Counted from the first letter of the stretch, positions 26,478 through 35,894 are shown. The stretch is 64,000 nucleotides of DNA from Streptomyces sp. WMMC500 (GCF_027497195.1 NZ_CP114905.1:2170001-2234000); one strand, 5' to 3'. Translations and numbers: made by a program. The notes: a model not told the origin generated them from the sequence alone.

Positions 26478-27779
26478 TCATCGCTCCTCCTTGCTCCGCA
26501 CGTCGCGGCGCCGGGCGGTGCGACGCGACGTGCGGCGGCCGGGCGGGCGGCGGGAGCCGCGGGTCGACGGCCGGGCGGGCGGCAGGCACAGCGGTCGCGC
26601 CCGTGCCCCGGACTCCGCCGCCGGGGACGGCAGGGACCGCGGCTCCGCCGACGCCGGCGAGGCGGCATCCTGGGCGCGGCGCTGACGGCGCAGGGACCGC
26701 CGCAGCGGCTCCGGGTCCAGCCCCTCGTTGACCGCCTGGTGGAGGAGCCGCGCGAACAGGTACTCCGGGTCGGACTCCAGGGCGCGGCCGAACGCGACCC
26801 GGGCCGCCGCCTCGTCGCCGCTCGACCAGGCCACCCAGCCGGCGAGCGTCAGCGGCGCCGCGGCGTGCTCCACATACGCTCCGACGCAGCGGCGGGCCAG
26901 CGCCCGCCACAGCCGCAGCGCGCCCGTCGCCTCCGTGTCCTCCATCCGCTCGGCGGCGCGGTCGCGGGTGAGCCGGTCCTGCAGCCCGACGATGAGGGCC
27001 GCGCACTCGTCGTCGGTGAGCAGCGCGTCGTCTCGCGCGTCGGTGTCCGCCGCCGCCTCCCCCGCGGGCGGCGGAGCCCCGGTGAGCCGGGCGATGAGCC
27101 GGTCGGTCAGCGCCAGGGTCGCCTCGCGCACGGTGTCGCGGCCGGCGTGCTCCAGGATGCGCGGCACGAGCGAGCCGCCGGCCGCGTCGAGCGCCCGCGT
27201 CTGCCGGTCCACGTCCGGGTGCCGGGGCGCGAGCCTGCTCTCCAGCGCACGCAGGGACCCGGGCCGCTGCACCCCCGCGTATGCCGCCGCGGCGGCCATG
27301 GCGGAGCTGCCGGGTGCGACCAGCTCCGTGCCCTCCGGGGGGCAGCAGCGCTCGTCCGGGCAGAGGTAGGACCAGAAGCGCCCGGCGGAGATGCACAACG
27401 CCTCCACGACCGGCACCTCGAGCCGTCCGCAGGCCACGCGGAGTCCCTGGGCGAGCGACCGCAGCCGCTCCATCACCTCCCGCGGCTGCTCACCCGCGCC
27501 GGGGTCCTGGCAGAGGAAGACGACGATGCCGTCCGGCTTGTCGCCCCGCTTCGCGCTGCCCTCCACGAGGCACTCCGCGAGCTGCGCGGCCACGTCCGGC
27601 CAGCCGTCGCGGTCCGGCGGGATGCCGAGCCGAAGGCGCCCGCCGAAGCGCCCCCGCTCGCCGTGCAGCGCGGCGAGGACGACGCTGTCGTCCGGGTGGA
27701 AGCCCATCAGGTACGGCAGCGCGTCCGCCAGCTCCGCCGGGCTGCGCAGCACGACCTGCGTTTCGTTGTGCGATGTCAT
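26478..27779 (-). CDS. DUF4192 family protein
   Basis: A 433-residue conserved actinobacterial protein of unknown function. The DUF4192 part runs from VVLRSPAELADALPYLMGFH to about residue 360, including CISAGRFWSYLCPDERCCPP and ARRCVGAYVEHAAAPLTLAG. The last 70 residues are Arg/Pro/Ser-rich and poorly conserved. The ATG at 27779 matches the N-terminus of homologues (MTSHNETQ-like). No Shine-Dalgarno sequence stands before it; the AGGAGG visible there is on the opposite strand. It is separated from the NUDIX gene by 266 bp of GC-rich DNA with nothing recognisable apart from the NUDIX operator. Confidence 0.85.
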   Translation of the reverse strand: MTSHNETQVVLRSPAELADALPYLMGFHPDDSVVLAALHGERGRFGGRLRLGIPPDRDGWPDVAAQLAECLVEGSAKRGDKPDGIVVFLCQDPGAGEQPREVMERLRSLAQGLRVACGRLEVPVVEALCISAGRFWSYLCPDERCCPPEGTELVAPGSSAMAAAAAYAGVQRPGSLRALESRLAPRHPDVDRQTRALDAAGGSLVPRILEHAGRDTVREATLALTDRLIARLTGAPPPAGEAAADTDARDDALLTDDECAALIVGLQDRLTRDRAAERMEDTEATGALRLWRALARRCVGAYVEHAAAPLTLAGWVAWSSGDEAAARVAFGRALESDPEYLFARLLHQAVNEGLDPEPLRRSLRRQRRAQDAASPASAEPRSLPSPAAESGARARPLCLPPARPSTRGSRRPPGRRTSRRTARRRDVRSKEER

Positions 27780-27974
27780 GGCAGGAGGGTTTCGTGTCTC
27801 CGCGGGATCCGCGACCCCTGTGGATAACCCCTGACCGGGCCATGCCATAAACCCCGAACCCGGGAAATCCAGCCAATCCGGGAGTTGACCGGATCGGTCC
27901 GGGCGTGTCGCCGCGGCCGGCTTCTACGGTGACGCGAGGCAGGCGACGTCCGCCGACACGAAGGGGCAACGCGC

Positions 27975-28850
27975 ATGGCACCGGACGCGCACGACAGCGA
28001 CAGCGGTCTCACTCCCCCGTCACCCGAAGAGGTCGGTTCGGCCTACGACCGGTTCGGCCCGTTGTACGACCTGACTCAGGGCACCTCCGCGATCCACGTG
28101 GGCCGCTGGTCGGCCGACGGCACGGGCCTTCCCGCGACGACGCTCGGCGAGCTGGCCGACCGGGCCATGGACCGGCAGACGGACTACTACATCGCCGCCC
28201 TGGCGCCGGGCTCGACCGACCACGTGCTCGACGTCGGCAGCGGCACCGGCGGTCCCGCCGTGCGGCTGGCCGAGCGCACCGGCGCGCGGGTCACGGGCAT
28301 CACCGTCAGCGAGACGCAGGTCGCCCGCTCCCGGGAGCGGGCCGCCGCGGCGTCGCTCACCGACCGCGTGTCGTTCACGCTCGCCGACGCGCTGGAACTC
28401 CCCTACGAGGACGAGTCGTTCGACGCGGCCTGGGCCATCGACTCCTTCGCCCACATCGCCGACCGGCTGCGCGGACTGCGTCAGGTGTGGCGCGTGCTGC
28501 CGCGCGGCGGGCGGTTTCTGATGACGGAGTTCACCCGCCGCGGCGACCCGCCGCGCGCGCAGTTGGAGACGTTCCGGGAGGTGTGGACGTCGCCGCCGCC
28601 GCTGCCGCTGGCGGAGGGGCTGCGGCTCGCGTACGAGGCGGGCTTCGAGCTCGTACGGCTGGAGAACCAGACGCACGATGTCATCATGAACGGCGAGGTC
28701 ATGACCGTTCTCTACCGGGACCATCACGACGAGATCCTGGAGCGCTACGGGCCCGAGACGACCGCGGCGATGGACGCGTCGATCCCGCTGTTCCGCGCGT
28801 TCGTCCGCGACCACCTCGGCTACTTCGTCTACCTGCTGCGCAAGCCGTAG
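27975..28850 (+). CDS. SAM-dependent class I methyltransferase
   Basis: A 291-residue methyltransferase. Motif I is VLDVGSGTGGPAVRLAER (about 80-97), motif II/III includes VSFTLADALELPYEDESFD and the post-motif AWAIDSFAHIAD. The architecture with an N-terminal AYDRFGPLYDLTQG segment is that of small-molecule C- or O-methyltransferases of the UbiE/tocopherol-methyltransferase type, such as those tailoring polyketides. AAGGGG lies 9 nt before the ATG. The gene stands alone, converging on recQ 35 bp away. The substrate is unknown. Confidence 0.88.
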   Translation: MAPDAHDSDSGLTPPSPEEVGSAYDRFGPLYDLTQGTSAIHVGRWSADGTGLPATTLGELADRAMDRQTDYYIAALAPGSTDHVLDVGSGTGGPAVRLAERTGARVTGITVSETQVARSRERAAAASLTDRVSFTLADALELPYEDESFDAAWAIDSFAHIADRLRGLRQVWRVLPRGGRFLMTEFTRRGDPPRAQLETFREVWTSPPPLPLAEGLRLAYEAGFELVRLENQTHDVIMNGEVMTVLYRDHHDEILERYGPETTAAMDASIPLFRAFVRDHLGYFVYLLRKP

Positions 28851-28885
28851 GGCGCCGCGCGGCCCGGACGGCCGCTCGCACCCCC

Positions 28886-31045
28886 TCAGCCGCCGGCCGC
28901 GAGGACCAGCGGCAGCACTCCCTCGGCGCCCGCCCGGCGCAGCAGGCGGGCGGCGACGGCGAGGGTCCAGCCCGAGTCGGTGTAGTCGTCGACCAGCAGC
29001 ACCGGGCCCGGGGTGCCCGCCAGGGCGGCGGCGAGGTCGTCGGAGACGACGAGGGCGCCGGTCAGCGTGGCGAGCCGCTGCGCGGAGTTGCTGCGGCGCA
29101 CCGGAGGGCCGCCGTCCGGGCCCGCGTACGACAACGCGCCGAGGTACGGCAGGCGGCCGACGGTCGCGATGCCCCGGGCGAGCGAGCCGACCAGCAGCGG
29201 CCGGGCCGCGGACGGCACGGCGACGACGCCCGCCGGCCGCGCCGTGGCCTCCGCCCCGCCCGACGCCCAGCCGCCCGGGGAGCGCGCCCAGTCGGCGAGG
29301 ACGCCGACCGCGGCCCCCAGCACGTCGTCCGGCACGGGCGCGTCGGGCGTGTGCAGCGCGAGCAGCGGCCGCAGCCTGTTGCCCCACCCGATGTCGGAGA
29401 GGCGTCCCAGGGCGCGGCCGGTGGCGCACTGCTCGCCGGCCGGGATACGGCCCTTGAGGTCGATGCCCAGCGCGGCCATGCCGGTCGGCCACATGCGGCG
29501 CGGCTCGACCTCGGTCCCGGGCCGGTCCAGCTCCTTCTCCGCCCCCGTCAGCGCTTCCGCCGAGACGCCCGCGTCGATCCACGCGCCGGCGCAGTTGTCG
29601 CAGCGCCCGCACGGGGCCGCCCCCTCGTCGTCCAACTGCCCGCGCAGGAACTCCATGCGGCAGCCCGCCGTGCTCACGTAGTCGCGCATGGCCTGCTGTT
29701 CCGCGGCACGCTGGCGCGCCACCCACGCGTACCGCTCGGTGTCGTACTCCCAGTCGCGGCCGGTGGCCGTCCAGCCGCCCTTGACCCGCCGGACCGCCCC
29801 GTCGACGTCGAGCACCTTCAGCATCGTCTCCAGCCGCGTGCGCCTGAGGTCGACGGCCGCCTCCAGGGCCGGGACGGACAGCGGGCGCCCGGCGTCCGCG
29901 AGCGCGGCGAGGGTCTGGCGGACCTGCGCTTCCGGCGGGAAGGCGGTGTCGGCGAAGTAGCGCCAGATGGCCTCGTCCTCCCGGCCCGGGAGCAGCAGTA
30001 CGTCGGCGTGGTCGACGCCGCGGCCGGCGCGGCCCACCTGCTGGTAGTACGCGATCGGCGAGGACGGCGAGCCGAGGTGGACGACGAAACCCAGGTCCGG
30101 CTTGTCGAAGCCCATGCCCAGCGCGGACGTCGCGACCAGCGCCTTGACCCGGTTCGCCAGCAGGTCCTCCTCCGCCTGCAGCCGGTCGGCGTTCTCCGTA
30201 CGGCCCGTGTACGAGGCCACGGGGAAGCCGCGCTGCCGCAGGAAGGCGGCGGCCTCCTCGGCGGCGGCGACGGTCAGGGCGTAGACGATCCCGGAGCCCG
30301 GCAGCTCGCCCAGGTGCTCGGCGAGCCAGGCCAGGCGGTGCGCCGCGTCGGGCAGCCGGACCACGCCGAGCCGCAGGCTCTCGCGGTCCAGCGGGCCGCG
30401 CAGCACCAGGGCCTCGCCGCCGCCGGTGCCGAGCTGCTCGGCGACGTCGGCGGTCACGCGCGCGTTCGCGGTCGCGGTGGTCGCCAGCACCGGCACGCCT
30501 TCGGGCAGGTCGGCGAGCATGGCGCGCAGCCGCCGGTAGTCGGGGCGGAAGTCGTGGCCCCAGTCGGAGATGCAGTGCGCCTCGTCGACGACGAGCAGGC
30601 CGGTCGTGGCGGCCAGCTCGGGCAGCAGCCGGTCGCGGAAGTCCACGGAGTTCAGCCGCTCGGGGCTGACGAGGAGCACGTCGGTCTCCCCGCGCTCGAC
30701 CTCCTCGTGGATGGCGCCCCACTCCTCGGGGTTGGCCGAGTTGATCGTACGGGCCCGGATGCCGGCCCGCGCCGCGGCCTCGACCTGGTTGCGCATGAGC
30801 GCCAGCAGCGGCGACACGATCACCGTCGGTCCCGCGCCGCGGCGCCGCAGCAGCGCCGTGGCCACGAAGTACACCGCCGACTTGCCCCAGCCGGTGCGCT
30901 GCACCACCAGCGCGCGGCGGCGCTCGCGCACCAGGGCCGCCACGGCCTGCCACTGGTCCTCCCGCAGCCGGGCCGGGCCGCCGGGGTCGCCGACGAGCCC
31001 GGCGAGAACGGCGTCGGCTTCGGCGCGCAGCTCCTGATCGTCCAT
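28886..31045 (-). CDS. recQ: RecQ-family DNA helicase fused to a phosphoribosyltransferase-like domain
   Basis: A 719-residue protein. The helicase core has GWGKSAVYF (Walker A), LLVVDEAHCISDWGHDFRP (DEAH) and QQVGRAGRG (motif VI), and a zinc motif with CGRCDNC in the RecQ-C region. After about residue 520 there is an extra domain ending in GPVLLVDDYTDSGWTLAVAA, which has the PRPP-binding signature of phosphoribosyltransferases. RecQ unwinds recombination and stalled-fork structures. The added domain, seen in actinobacterial homologues, has no known role that I can name. ATG at 31045 follows a GGGGG stretch; the divergent hypothetical gene lies 322 bp away. Confidence 0.9.
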   Translation of the reverse strand: MDDQELRAEADAVLAGLVGDPGGPARLREDQWQAVAALVRERRRALVVQRTGWGKSAVYFVATALLRRRGAGPTVIVSPLLALMRNQVEAAARAGIRARTINSANPEEWGAIHEEVERGETDVLLVSPERLNSVDFRDRLLPELAATTGLLVVDEAHCISDWGHDFRPDYRRLRAMLADLPEGVPVLATTATANARVTADVAEQLGTGGGEALVLRGPLDRESLRLGVVRLPDAAHRLAWLAEHLGELPGSGIVYALTVAAAEEAAAFLRQRGFPVASYTGRTENADRLQAEEDLLANRVKALVATSALGMGFDKPDLGFVVHLGSPSSPIAYYQQVGRAGRGVDHADVLLLPGREDEAIWRYFADTAFPPEAQVRQTLAALADAGRPLSVPALEAAVDLRRTRLETMLKVLDVDGAVRRVKGGWTATGRDWEYDTERYAWVARQRAAEQQAMRDYVSTAGCRMEFLRGQLDDEGAAPCGRCDNCAGAWIDAGVSAEALTGAEKELDRPGTEVEPRRMWPTGMAALGIDLKGRIPAGEQCATGRALGRLSDIGWGNRLRPLLALHTPDAPVPDDVLGAAVGVLADWARSPGGWASGGAEATARPAGVVAVPSAARPLLVGSLARGIATVGRLPYLGALSYAGPDGGPPVRRSNSAQRLATLTGALVVSDDLAAALAGTPGPVLLVDDYTDSGWTLAVAARLLRRAGAEGVLPLVLAAGG

Positions 31046-31367
31046 GCCCCCATGCAACCCGATGGCACTGACAGTCAGCCACCTCACGCACGGTGACCGC
31101 TGCCGGCGCATGGCCGGACGCGGCGGACAGCGGCGGGACACGGGCCCCGCGGCGGCCGGAACGCGGCCCGAAGGCCCCGTACCGCGGCGGCCTGCGGCCG
31201 AGAACAGCGATCTGTCGACAATGCCGCATTGCCGCAGGCCAGTTCGGCGGGGAGAATTGAGCTTCGCTCCCAGCGCCGGCCCGGTCCCCCGGGCTGCTCG
31301 ACGCTGCGCGCTCACGCCCGTTCGCCCCCGCCGTACGTTCCGTAAGCCCCCAGCCCCGGGAGGGCCC
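31046..31367. other. Divergent promoter region recQ / hypothetical gene
   Basis: This 322-bp gap holds two exact palindromes: CTGACAGTCAG (31068-31078) next to recQ and CAATGCCGCATTG (31219-31231) about 140 bp before the hypothetical gene. A lower-GC patch with GAGAATTGAGC (near 31253) could contain a -10 for the rightward gene. No additional gene is evident. Confidence 0.5.
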
Positions 31368-32018
31368 TTGGTCTTCGGCCCCGCCACCGGCGACACCGGC
31401 CCGTCCGGCCGCATCCTCGAACCCGCCGAGTGGGCGGCGGCCGGCATCCCCCTCCTGCGCAACCCCCGCGAGATCGTCACCGGCCTGCACGCCCGCCACC
31501 GGCCGCCCCCGCAGACGGCGGTGGTCGCCGTGGTGGGTCCCGACGAGCGGCTGCTGGCGAGCGCGTCGCTGGCGCGCCGCGAGGCGGGCCGCCCGGAGGC
31601 CGCCGCGGACGGCTGGGACCTGCGCAACGCGCTGCTGGCCCGGCTCCGCCGGGTCATCCCGCACGACCTGCGCCGCCGCTTTCCGGTCCGTACGGCCGTG
31701 CTGCTCTACTGCCGCGCCGGGGACGCGGGCTGGACGGAGGAGGACGGGGCGTGGATGTGGGGGCTGCGGGACGCCTGCACCCTGCACGGACTGCGCTGCG
31801 GCGCGTACATCACGCTCACCGGCGGCGGCTGGCAGGTGCTCGGCGAGGGCCGCGGCGGCCGGCGGCCGTACGCGGACGGGCCGGCGGCGGACGCGGAGAT
31901 CGCCGCGGACGTGCCCGCGGCGCAGATCGGTACGGACCCGGGACCGCGGGCGCTGCAACCGCCTGAGGCGGCACCGCGGCAGGCGGACGGGGAGCCGGGC
32001 GTTTCGTGGGCCGTCTGA
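31368..32018 (+). CDS. Conserved hypothetical protein
   Basis: A 216-residue soluble protein of unknown function. The conserved-looking core runs from ILEPAEWAAAGIPLLRNPRE through TAVVAVVGPDERLLASASLA and LARLRRVIPHDLRRRFPVRT to DGAWMWGLRDACTLHGLRCG. It resembles a small single-domain fold with a C-terminal low-complexity tail. The TTG at 31368 is chosen because GGGAGGGCCC stands immediately before it; in-frame ATG codons further upstream would add a basic, Pro-rich stretch unlike a protein domain. It ends 36 bp before the stop of the convergent next gene. Confidence 0.65.
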   Translation: MVFGPATGDTGPSGRILEPAEWAAAGIPLLRNPREIVTGLHARHRPPPQTAVVAVVGPDERLLASASLARREAGRPEAAADGWDLRNALLARLRRVIPHDLRRRFPVRTAVLLYCRAGDAGWTEEDGAWMWGLRDACTLHGLRCGAYITLTGGGWQVLGEGRGGRRPYADGPAADAEIAADVPAAQIGTDPGPRALQPPEAAPRQADGEPGVSWAV

Positions 32019-32054
32019 GCCGCCCGCGCCGCACCCGCGGGCGCGGCGCGGTCC

Positions 32055-32639
32055 TCAGGCCGAGACGCCCAGGACGCCGTTGATGTAGTCCGCGTCCCCG
32101 CAGAGGATCAGCAGCGCCGCCGCGCGCGTCATCGCCGCCGGCAGCGCCTCGGCCGTCGCCCGGTCGCCACCGCCGTTGACGGCGACGACGACCACCGGCC
32201 GCCGGGCCAGCCGCTCCGCGGCAGCGGCGGCGGCGTAGAAGACGTCGTCGCCGGCGGCTTCCTGCGCCCAGTAGCCGTCCTCGCCGAACGACAACTCGTG
32301 CGCCGCCCACGGGTGCGGCTCGCCGGTGGTGAGGACCAGGATCTCGGCCGGCGCGCGGCCGGACTCCAGCAGCAGGTCGACGGCTTCGTCGGCGGCGTCG
32401 ACGGCGCCGTCGGGCGTCGCGGGGATCAGTTGGAGCTGCGGCCCGGCGGCGGGCCTGCCCTGCCCGCCGGCGGGTGCGGGACGGGCGCCGGGAGCGGTGG
32501 CGCCGGGACCGCGGCCGCCGGGGCCGGAACGGGAGCCGCCGCGCGGCCGGACTGGTCGGGGGCCTGGGATGGGACGAGGGGACGCACTGCGGCCCGGGAC
32601 GCTCTCCTGAGTGGGAGAGTCCTCGGCAGGGAGAGGCAT
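32055..32639 (-). CDS. Hypothetical protein, Pro/Gly-rich N-terminus
   Basis: A 194-residue protein. The first 75 residues are Pro/Arg/Gly-rich and probably disordered. The folded part begins with PQLQLIPATPDGAVDAADEA and contains EILVLTTGEPHPWAAHELSF, RPVVVVAVNGGGDRATAEAL and AALLILCGDADYIN. The alternating beta strands and the final AALLILCGD resemble the C-terminal lobe of UvrD-type helicases, but no helicase motif is complete, so no activity is claimed. The ATG at 32639 has GGAGAG nearby; it lies 121 bp downstream of rnhB on the same strand. Confidence 0.65.
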   Translation of the reverse strand: MPLPAEDSPTQESVPGRSASPRPIPGPRPVRPRGGSRSGPGGRGPGATAPGARPAPAGGQGRPAAGPQLQLIPATPDGAVDAADEAVDLLLESGRAPAEILVLTTGEPHPWAAHELSFGEDGYWAQEAAGDDVFYAAAAAAERLARRPVVVVAVNGGGDRATAEALPAAMTRAAALLILCGDADYINGVLGVSA

Positions 32640-32760
32640 GGGCGCATGTCTATCAAACTGCCGTGACAAGCACATCAGCGGGTGGGCCACTGAAGGAGGC
32701 GCCGCGCTCGGCACGCCCCGCCCGCGGCGGGCGGCCGGCCCAACCCCCGGGCCGCGCAGG

Positions 32761-33474
32761 TCAGATGTCCAGCCCCAGTTGCCCGGCCGCCTCCAGCTCC
32801 GCCGCCTCGGGGGCGAGCCGGGGCCGCTTCAGGTGCTGCCACTTGGCCAGCGCGTCCATGTACGCCCACGAGACCCGGTGGTGGCCGGTGGGCCCGTACT
32901 CCCGGAGAGCATCGCGGTGCACGGGCGACGGATAGCCGGCGTTGTCGCCGAACGCGTACGGCTCGTACTCGGCCCGCTCGGCGCCCAGTTCGGCCATCCG
33001 GGCATCCCGGTGGACCTTGGCGAGCACGGACGCGGCGGCGACCGCGACGCACGACTGATCGCCCTTGATCACGGTACGGACCCGCCAGGGCGACCCGAGG
33101 TAGTCGTGCTTGCCGTCGAGGATGACCGCGTCCGGCCGTACCGGCAGCGCCTCCAGCGCCCGGCCCGCGGCCAGCCGCAGGCACGCCGTCATGCCCAGCT
33201 CGTCGATCTCCTGCGACGAGGCGTGGCCCAGCGCGTGCGCGGTGACCCACCCCGTCAGCTCGCCGGCCAGCTCCTCGCGCCGCTTGACGGTCAACAGCTT
33301 GGAGTCGGTGAGCCCTTCGGGCGCGCGGCGCAGTCCGGTGACGGCCGCGCACACGGTGAGGGGCCCGGCCCACGCACCACGGCCGACCTCGTCGACGCCC
33401 GCGACGACCTTCGCGCCCGTGGTGGCGCGGAGCGAGCGCTCGACGCGGTGGGTGGGCGGCTCGTAGGGACTCAC
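32761..33474 (-). CDS. rnhB: Ribonuclease HII
   Basis: A 237-residue RNase HII. The catalytic acidic residues are in [17 protein letters not shown] (Asp-Glu), [12 protein letters not shown] and the later Asp of [27 protein letters not shown] and [20 protein letters not shown] are family signatures. It removes ribonucleotides from DNA and RNA in RNA/DNA hybrids. The GTG start is preceded by AAGGTGG. It lies in tandem with the TetR gene, about 100 bp away. Confidence 0.96.
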   Translation of the reverse strand: MSPYEPPTHRVERSLRATTGAKVVAGVDEVGRGAWAGPLTVCAAVTGLRRAPEGLTDSKLLTVKRREELAGELTGWVTAHALGHASSQEIDELGMTACLRLAAGRALEALPVRPDAVILDGKHDYLGSPWRVRTVIKGDQSCVAVAAASVLAKVHRDARMAELGAERAEYEPYAFGDNAGYPSPVHRDALREYGPTGHHRVSWAYMDALAKWQHLKRPRLAPEAAELEAAGQLGLDI

Positions 33475-33576
33475 AATTCCACCTTACGACCCGGCCACCC
33501 GGCGCCTCACGCCCACCCGCCGTGCGCCCGCGCGCCCCCCGTTCGCGCACACCCGCGAACCCGGGCTCGCGGAGCG

Positions 33577-34215
33577 TCAGTCGGCCTGCAGCAGCGGCAC
33601 CATCACCTGATCGACCATCTCGTCCATGTCCTTCTCGCTGAGGTCCCGCCCGGTGGTCTTGTGCCGGTACATCATCATCGCCGGCAGCACGTCGAGCACC
33701 AGGTCCCCGTTGACCTCCGGCCGCACGTCCCCCCGCTCGACGCCCCGGCGCAGCAGCTCCGCGATGAGCTCCTTGCCCGGTTCGATGATCTGCCCCATGA
33801 CCACCTCGTGGAACTGCTCCGCCTGCTCGCGGTCGCACTCGTCGAGCACGGCGCGCAGGGCCTGACCGCCGCTGGAGTACATCCGGTCGCGCATCGCCCG
33901 GCAGAACTCGGTGAGGTCGGCCCGCAGGCTGCCGCGGTCGGGCTGCGTCTCCATCGGCGGCACCCCGGCGCGCAGCGCGTCCTCGACCAGCGCCGACTTC
34001 GACGACCACCGCCGGTACACGGCCGCCTTCCCCGTCTGTGCGCGGGCGGCGACGCCCTCGATGGTCAGCCCCTTCCAGCCGGCGACGCCGAGCTGTTCGA
34101 GGGCGGCGTCCAGGATGGCGCGTTCGAGTACGTCACCGCGGCGGCGCACGCCGCCGCCCTGGCCCTGGCTGGTTTCGGTGCACGCTCCGGGAGCGGTCCG
34201 GCGCGAACTACCCAT
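33577..34215 (-). CDS. TetR-family repressor of the adjacent MFS pump
   Basis: A 212-residue TetR regulator. The helix-turn-helix lies around AGWKGLTIEGVAARAQTGKA and VYRRWSSKSALVEDAL; the ligand-binding C-terminus includes AVLDECDREQAEQFHEVVMG. It is divergent from a 14-helix MFS transporter and almost certainly represses it. The start at 34215 (MGSSRRTAPG) has GGAGAG 5-6 nt upstream; the in-frame ATG at 34239 has no ribosome-binding site and abuts the operator. Two palindromes sharing GAACG/CGTTC half-sites lie in the gap. Confidence 0.9.
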   Translation of the reverse strand: MGSSRRTAPGACTETSQGQGGGVRRRGDVLERAILDAALEQLGVAGWKGLTIEGVAARAQTGKAAVYRRWSSKSALVEDALRAGVPPMETQPDRGSLRADLTEFCRAMRDRMYSSGGQALRAVLDECDREQAEQFHEVVMGQIIEPGKELIAELLRRGVERGDVRPEVNGDLVLDVLPAMMMYRHKTTGRDLSEKDMDEMVDQVMVPLLQAD

Positions 34216-34242
34216 ATCGGTCTCTCCGTCGGCGGTCATAGA

Positions 34243-34256
34243 GAACGCTTGCGTTC
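34243..34256. promoter_or_regulatory. TetR operator 1
   Basis: A perfect inverted repeat GAACGC-TT-GCGTTC. It overlaps the -35 (TTGCGT, 34249-34254) of the MFS promoter and lies 28 bp before the TetR start, so it could control both genes. Confidence 0.65.
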
Positions 34257-34277
34257 CCTCTCGGGGACGCCTACGCT
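34249..34277 (+). promoter_or_regulatory. MFS gene promoter
   Basis: TTGCGT (34249-34254), a 17-bp spacer and TACGCT (34272-34277) form a good sigma-70-type promoter. The start would be near 34284, between the two operators. Confidence 0.6.
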
Positions 34278-34286
34278 CACTCCATC

Positions 34287-34306
34287 AGTGAACGCTACCG
34301 TTCACT
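34287..34306. promoter_or_regulatory. TetR operator 2
   Basis: A perfect 8-bp inverted repeat AGTGAACG-CTAC-CGTTCACT just downstream of the predicted MFS transcription start. It shares the GAACG half-site with operator 1. Confidence 0.75.
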
Positions 34307-34329
34307 ATTTCACATGTATGGGGAACATG

Positions 34330-35877
34330 GTGACAACCTCTCAACTGGCTAACAAGCGGGAGGCGGGCAAGGCTCCCCGTGGTGACCAGCGCAACATGGC
34401 GCTCGTCATCATCGCGGCCTGTCAACTGATGGTCGTGCTCGACGCGACGATCGTGAACATCGCCCTCCCGCACATCCAGAACGACCTGGACTTCTCCACC
34501 ACCGGACTGACCTGGGTGGTCAGCGCCTACACCCTGACCTTCGGCGGTCTGCTGCTCCTCGGCGGCCGGGCCGGGGACATCCTCGGCCGGCGCCGCGTCT
34601 TCACCTTCGGCATCGCGCTCTTCATCGTCGCCTCGCTGCTCGGCGGTTTCGCGCAGGAGCCCTGGCAGTTGCTCCTGGCCCGCGCGCTGCAGGGCGTCGG
34701 CGGTGCGATCGCCTCGCCCACCTCGCTCGCGCTCGTCACCACCACGTTCCCCGAGGGCCCGGAGCGCAACAGGGCGTTCGGGGTGTTCGCGGCGGTCTCC
34801 GCGGGCGGCGGCGCCATCGGCCTGCTGGCCGGCGGCATGCTGACCGAGTGGCTCGACTGGCGCTGGGTGCTCTTCGTCAACGTGCCCATCGGCGTGCTGA
34901 TCATCGCCGCCGTCCCGTTGTACATCAACGAGTCGGAGCGGCACCCCGGACGCTTCGACATATCCGGCGCGCTGACGTCGACCGTCGGCATGGCGGCCCT
35001 CGTCTACGGATTCATCCGTGCCGCCGAGGACGGCTGGCGGGACAGCCTGACCATCGGCTCGTTCCTGGCGGCCGCGGTCCTGCTCGTGGCGTTCGTCTTC
35101 GTCGAGCGCGGCGCGAGGGACCCGATCACGCCGCTGAAGATGTTCGCCGACCGCAACCGCTCGGGCACGTACATCATCATGCTGAGCCTGTCCGCCGCCA
35201 TGTTCGGTATCTTCTTCTACCTCGTGCTGTTCGTGCAGAACGTCCTCGACTACAGCCCGATCAAGGCGGGCGTGGCGTTCCTGCCGATCACCGTGGCGAT
35301 CGTCGTCAGCGCGGGCCTCGCGCAGACGCTCCTGCCGAGGTTCGGGCCCAAGCCGTTCATGGTCGGCGGCTCGATCATCACCGCGGTCGGCATGGGGTGG
35401 CTGGTGTTCCTGGACACCGACAGCACGTTCCTGGGCGGGGTGCTGGGGCCCGAGGTCGTCTTCGGCTTCGGCATGGGCATGAACTTCGTGACGCTCACCA
35501 TCACCGCCGTCTCCGGCGTCTCGCAGCACGAGGCGGGCGCCGCCTCCGGTCTGCTCAACGCCACCCAGCAGGTGGGCGGTTCGCTCGGCCTGTCCATCCT
35601 GACCACGGTGTTCGGGACCGCCAGCAGGGACGAGGCGGAGAAGCAGATTCCGGCGTTCATGGCGGAGGCCACGCCGGATCAGCAGGCGATCTTCGAGAAG
35701 ACCGGCGAGCTGCCCCCGCCGTGGGGGCAGAAGGTGCTCGCGGAGGGCATGTCGATGGGGTTCGTCGCGGCCACGGTCATGGTGGTCCTCTCCGTGGTCG
35801 TCGCCGTGGTGGCGATCAAGGTGCGCAAGAGCGATCTCGAAGCGCTGTCCGGCACGGCGGGACCGGGCGTCGCCTGA
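34330..35877 (+). CDS. MFS drug efflux transporter (DHA2, 14 helices)
   Basis: A 515-residue EmrB/QacA-type proton antiporter. The first helix contains the family motif LDATIVNIALPHIQNDLDFS, followed by GGLLLLGGRAGDILGRRRVF (motif A) and the central LDWRWVLFVNVPIGVLI. Fourteen hydrophobic segments are predicted. The likely start is the GTG at 34330, because GGGGA stands 5 nt before it; ATG codons at 34318 and 34327 are alternatives. The divergent TetR gene and operators imply induction by a toxic substrate. A 14-bp hairpin ends the unit. Confidence 0.92.
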   Translation: MTTSQLANKREAGKAPRGDQRNMALVIIAACQLMVVLDATIVNIALPHIQNDLDFSTTGLTWVVSAYTLTFGGLLLLGGRAGDILGRRRVFTFGIALFIVASLLGGFAQEPWQLLLARALQGVGGAIASPTSLALVTTTFPEGPERNRAFGVFAAVSAGGGAIGLLAGGMLTEWLDWRWVLFVNVPIGVLIIAAVPLYINESERHPGRFDISGALTSTVGMAALVYGFIRAAEDGWRDSLTIGSFLAAAVLLVAFVFVERGARDPITPLKMFADRNRSGTYIIMLSLSAAMFGIFFYLVLFVQNVLDYSPIKAGVAFLPITVAIVVSAGLAQTLLPRFGPKPFMVGGSIITAVGMGWLVFLDTDSTFLGGVLGPEVVFGFGMGMNFVTLTITAVSGVSQHEAGAASGLLNATQQVGGSLGLSILTTVFGTASRDEAEKQIPAFMAEATPDQQAIFEKTGELPPPWGQKVLAEGMSMGFVAATVMVVLSVVVAVVAIKVRKSDLEALSGTAGPGVA

Positions 35878-35894
35878 CGCGGCGCCCTCACGAG

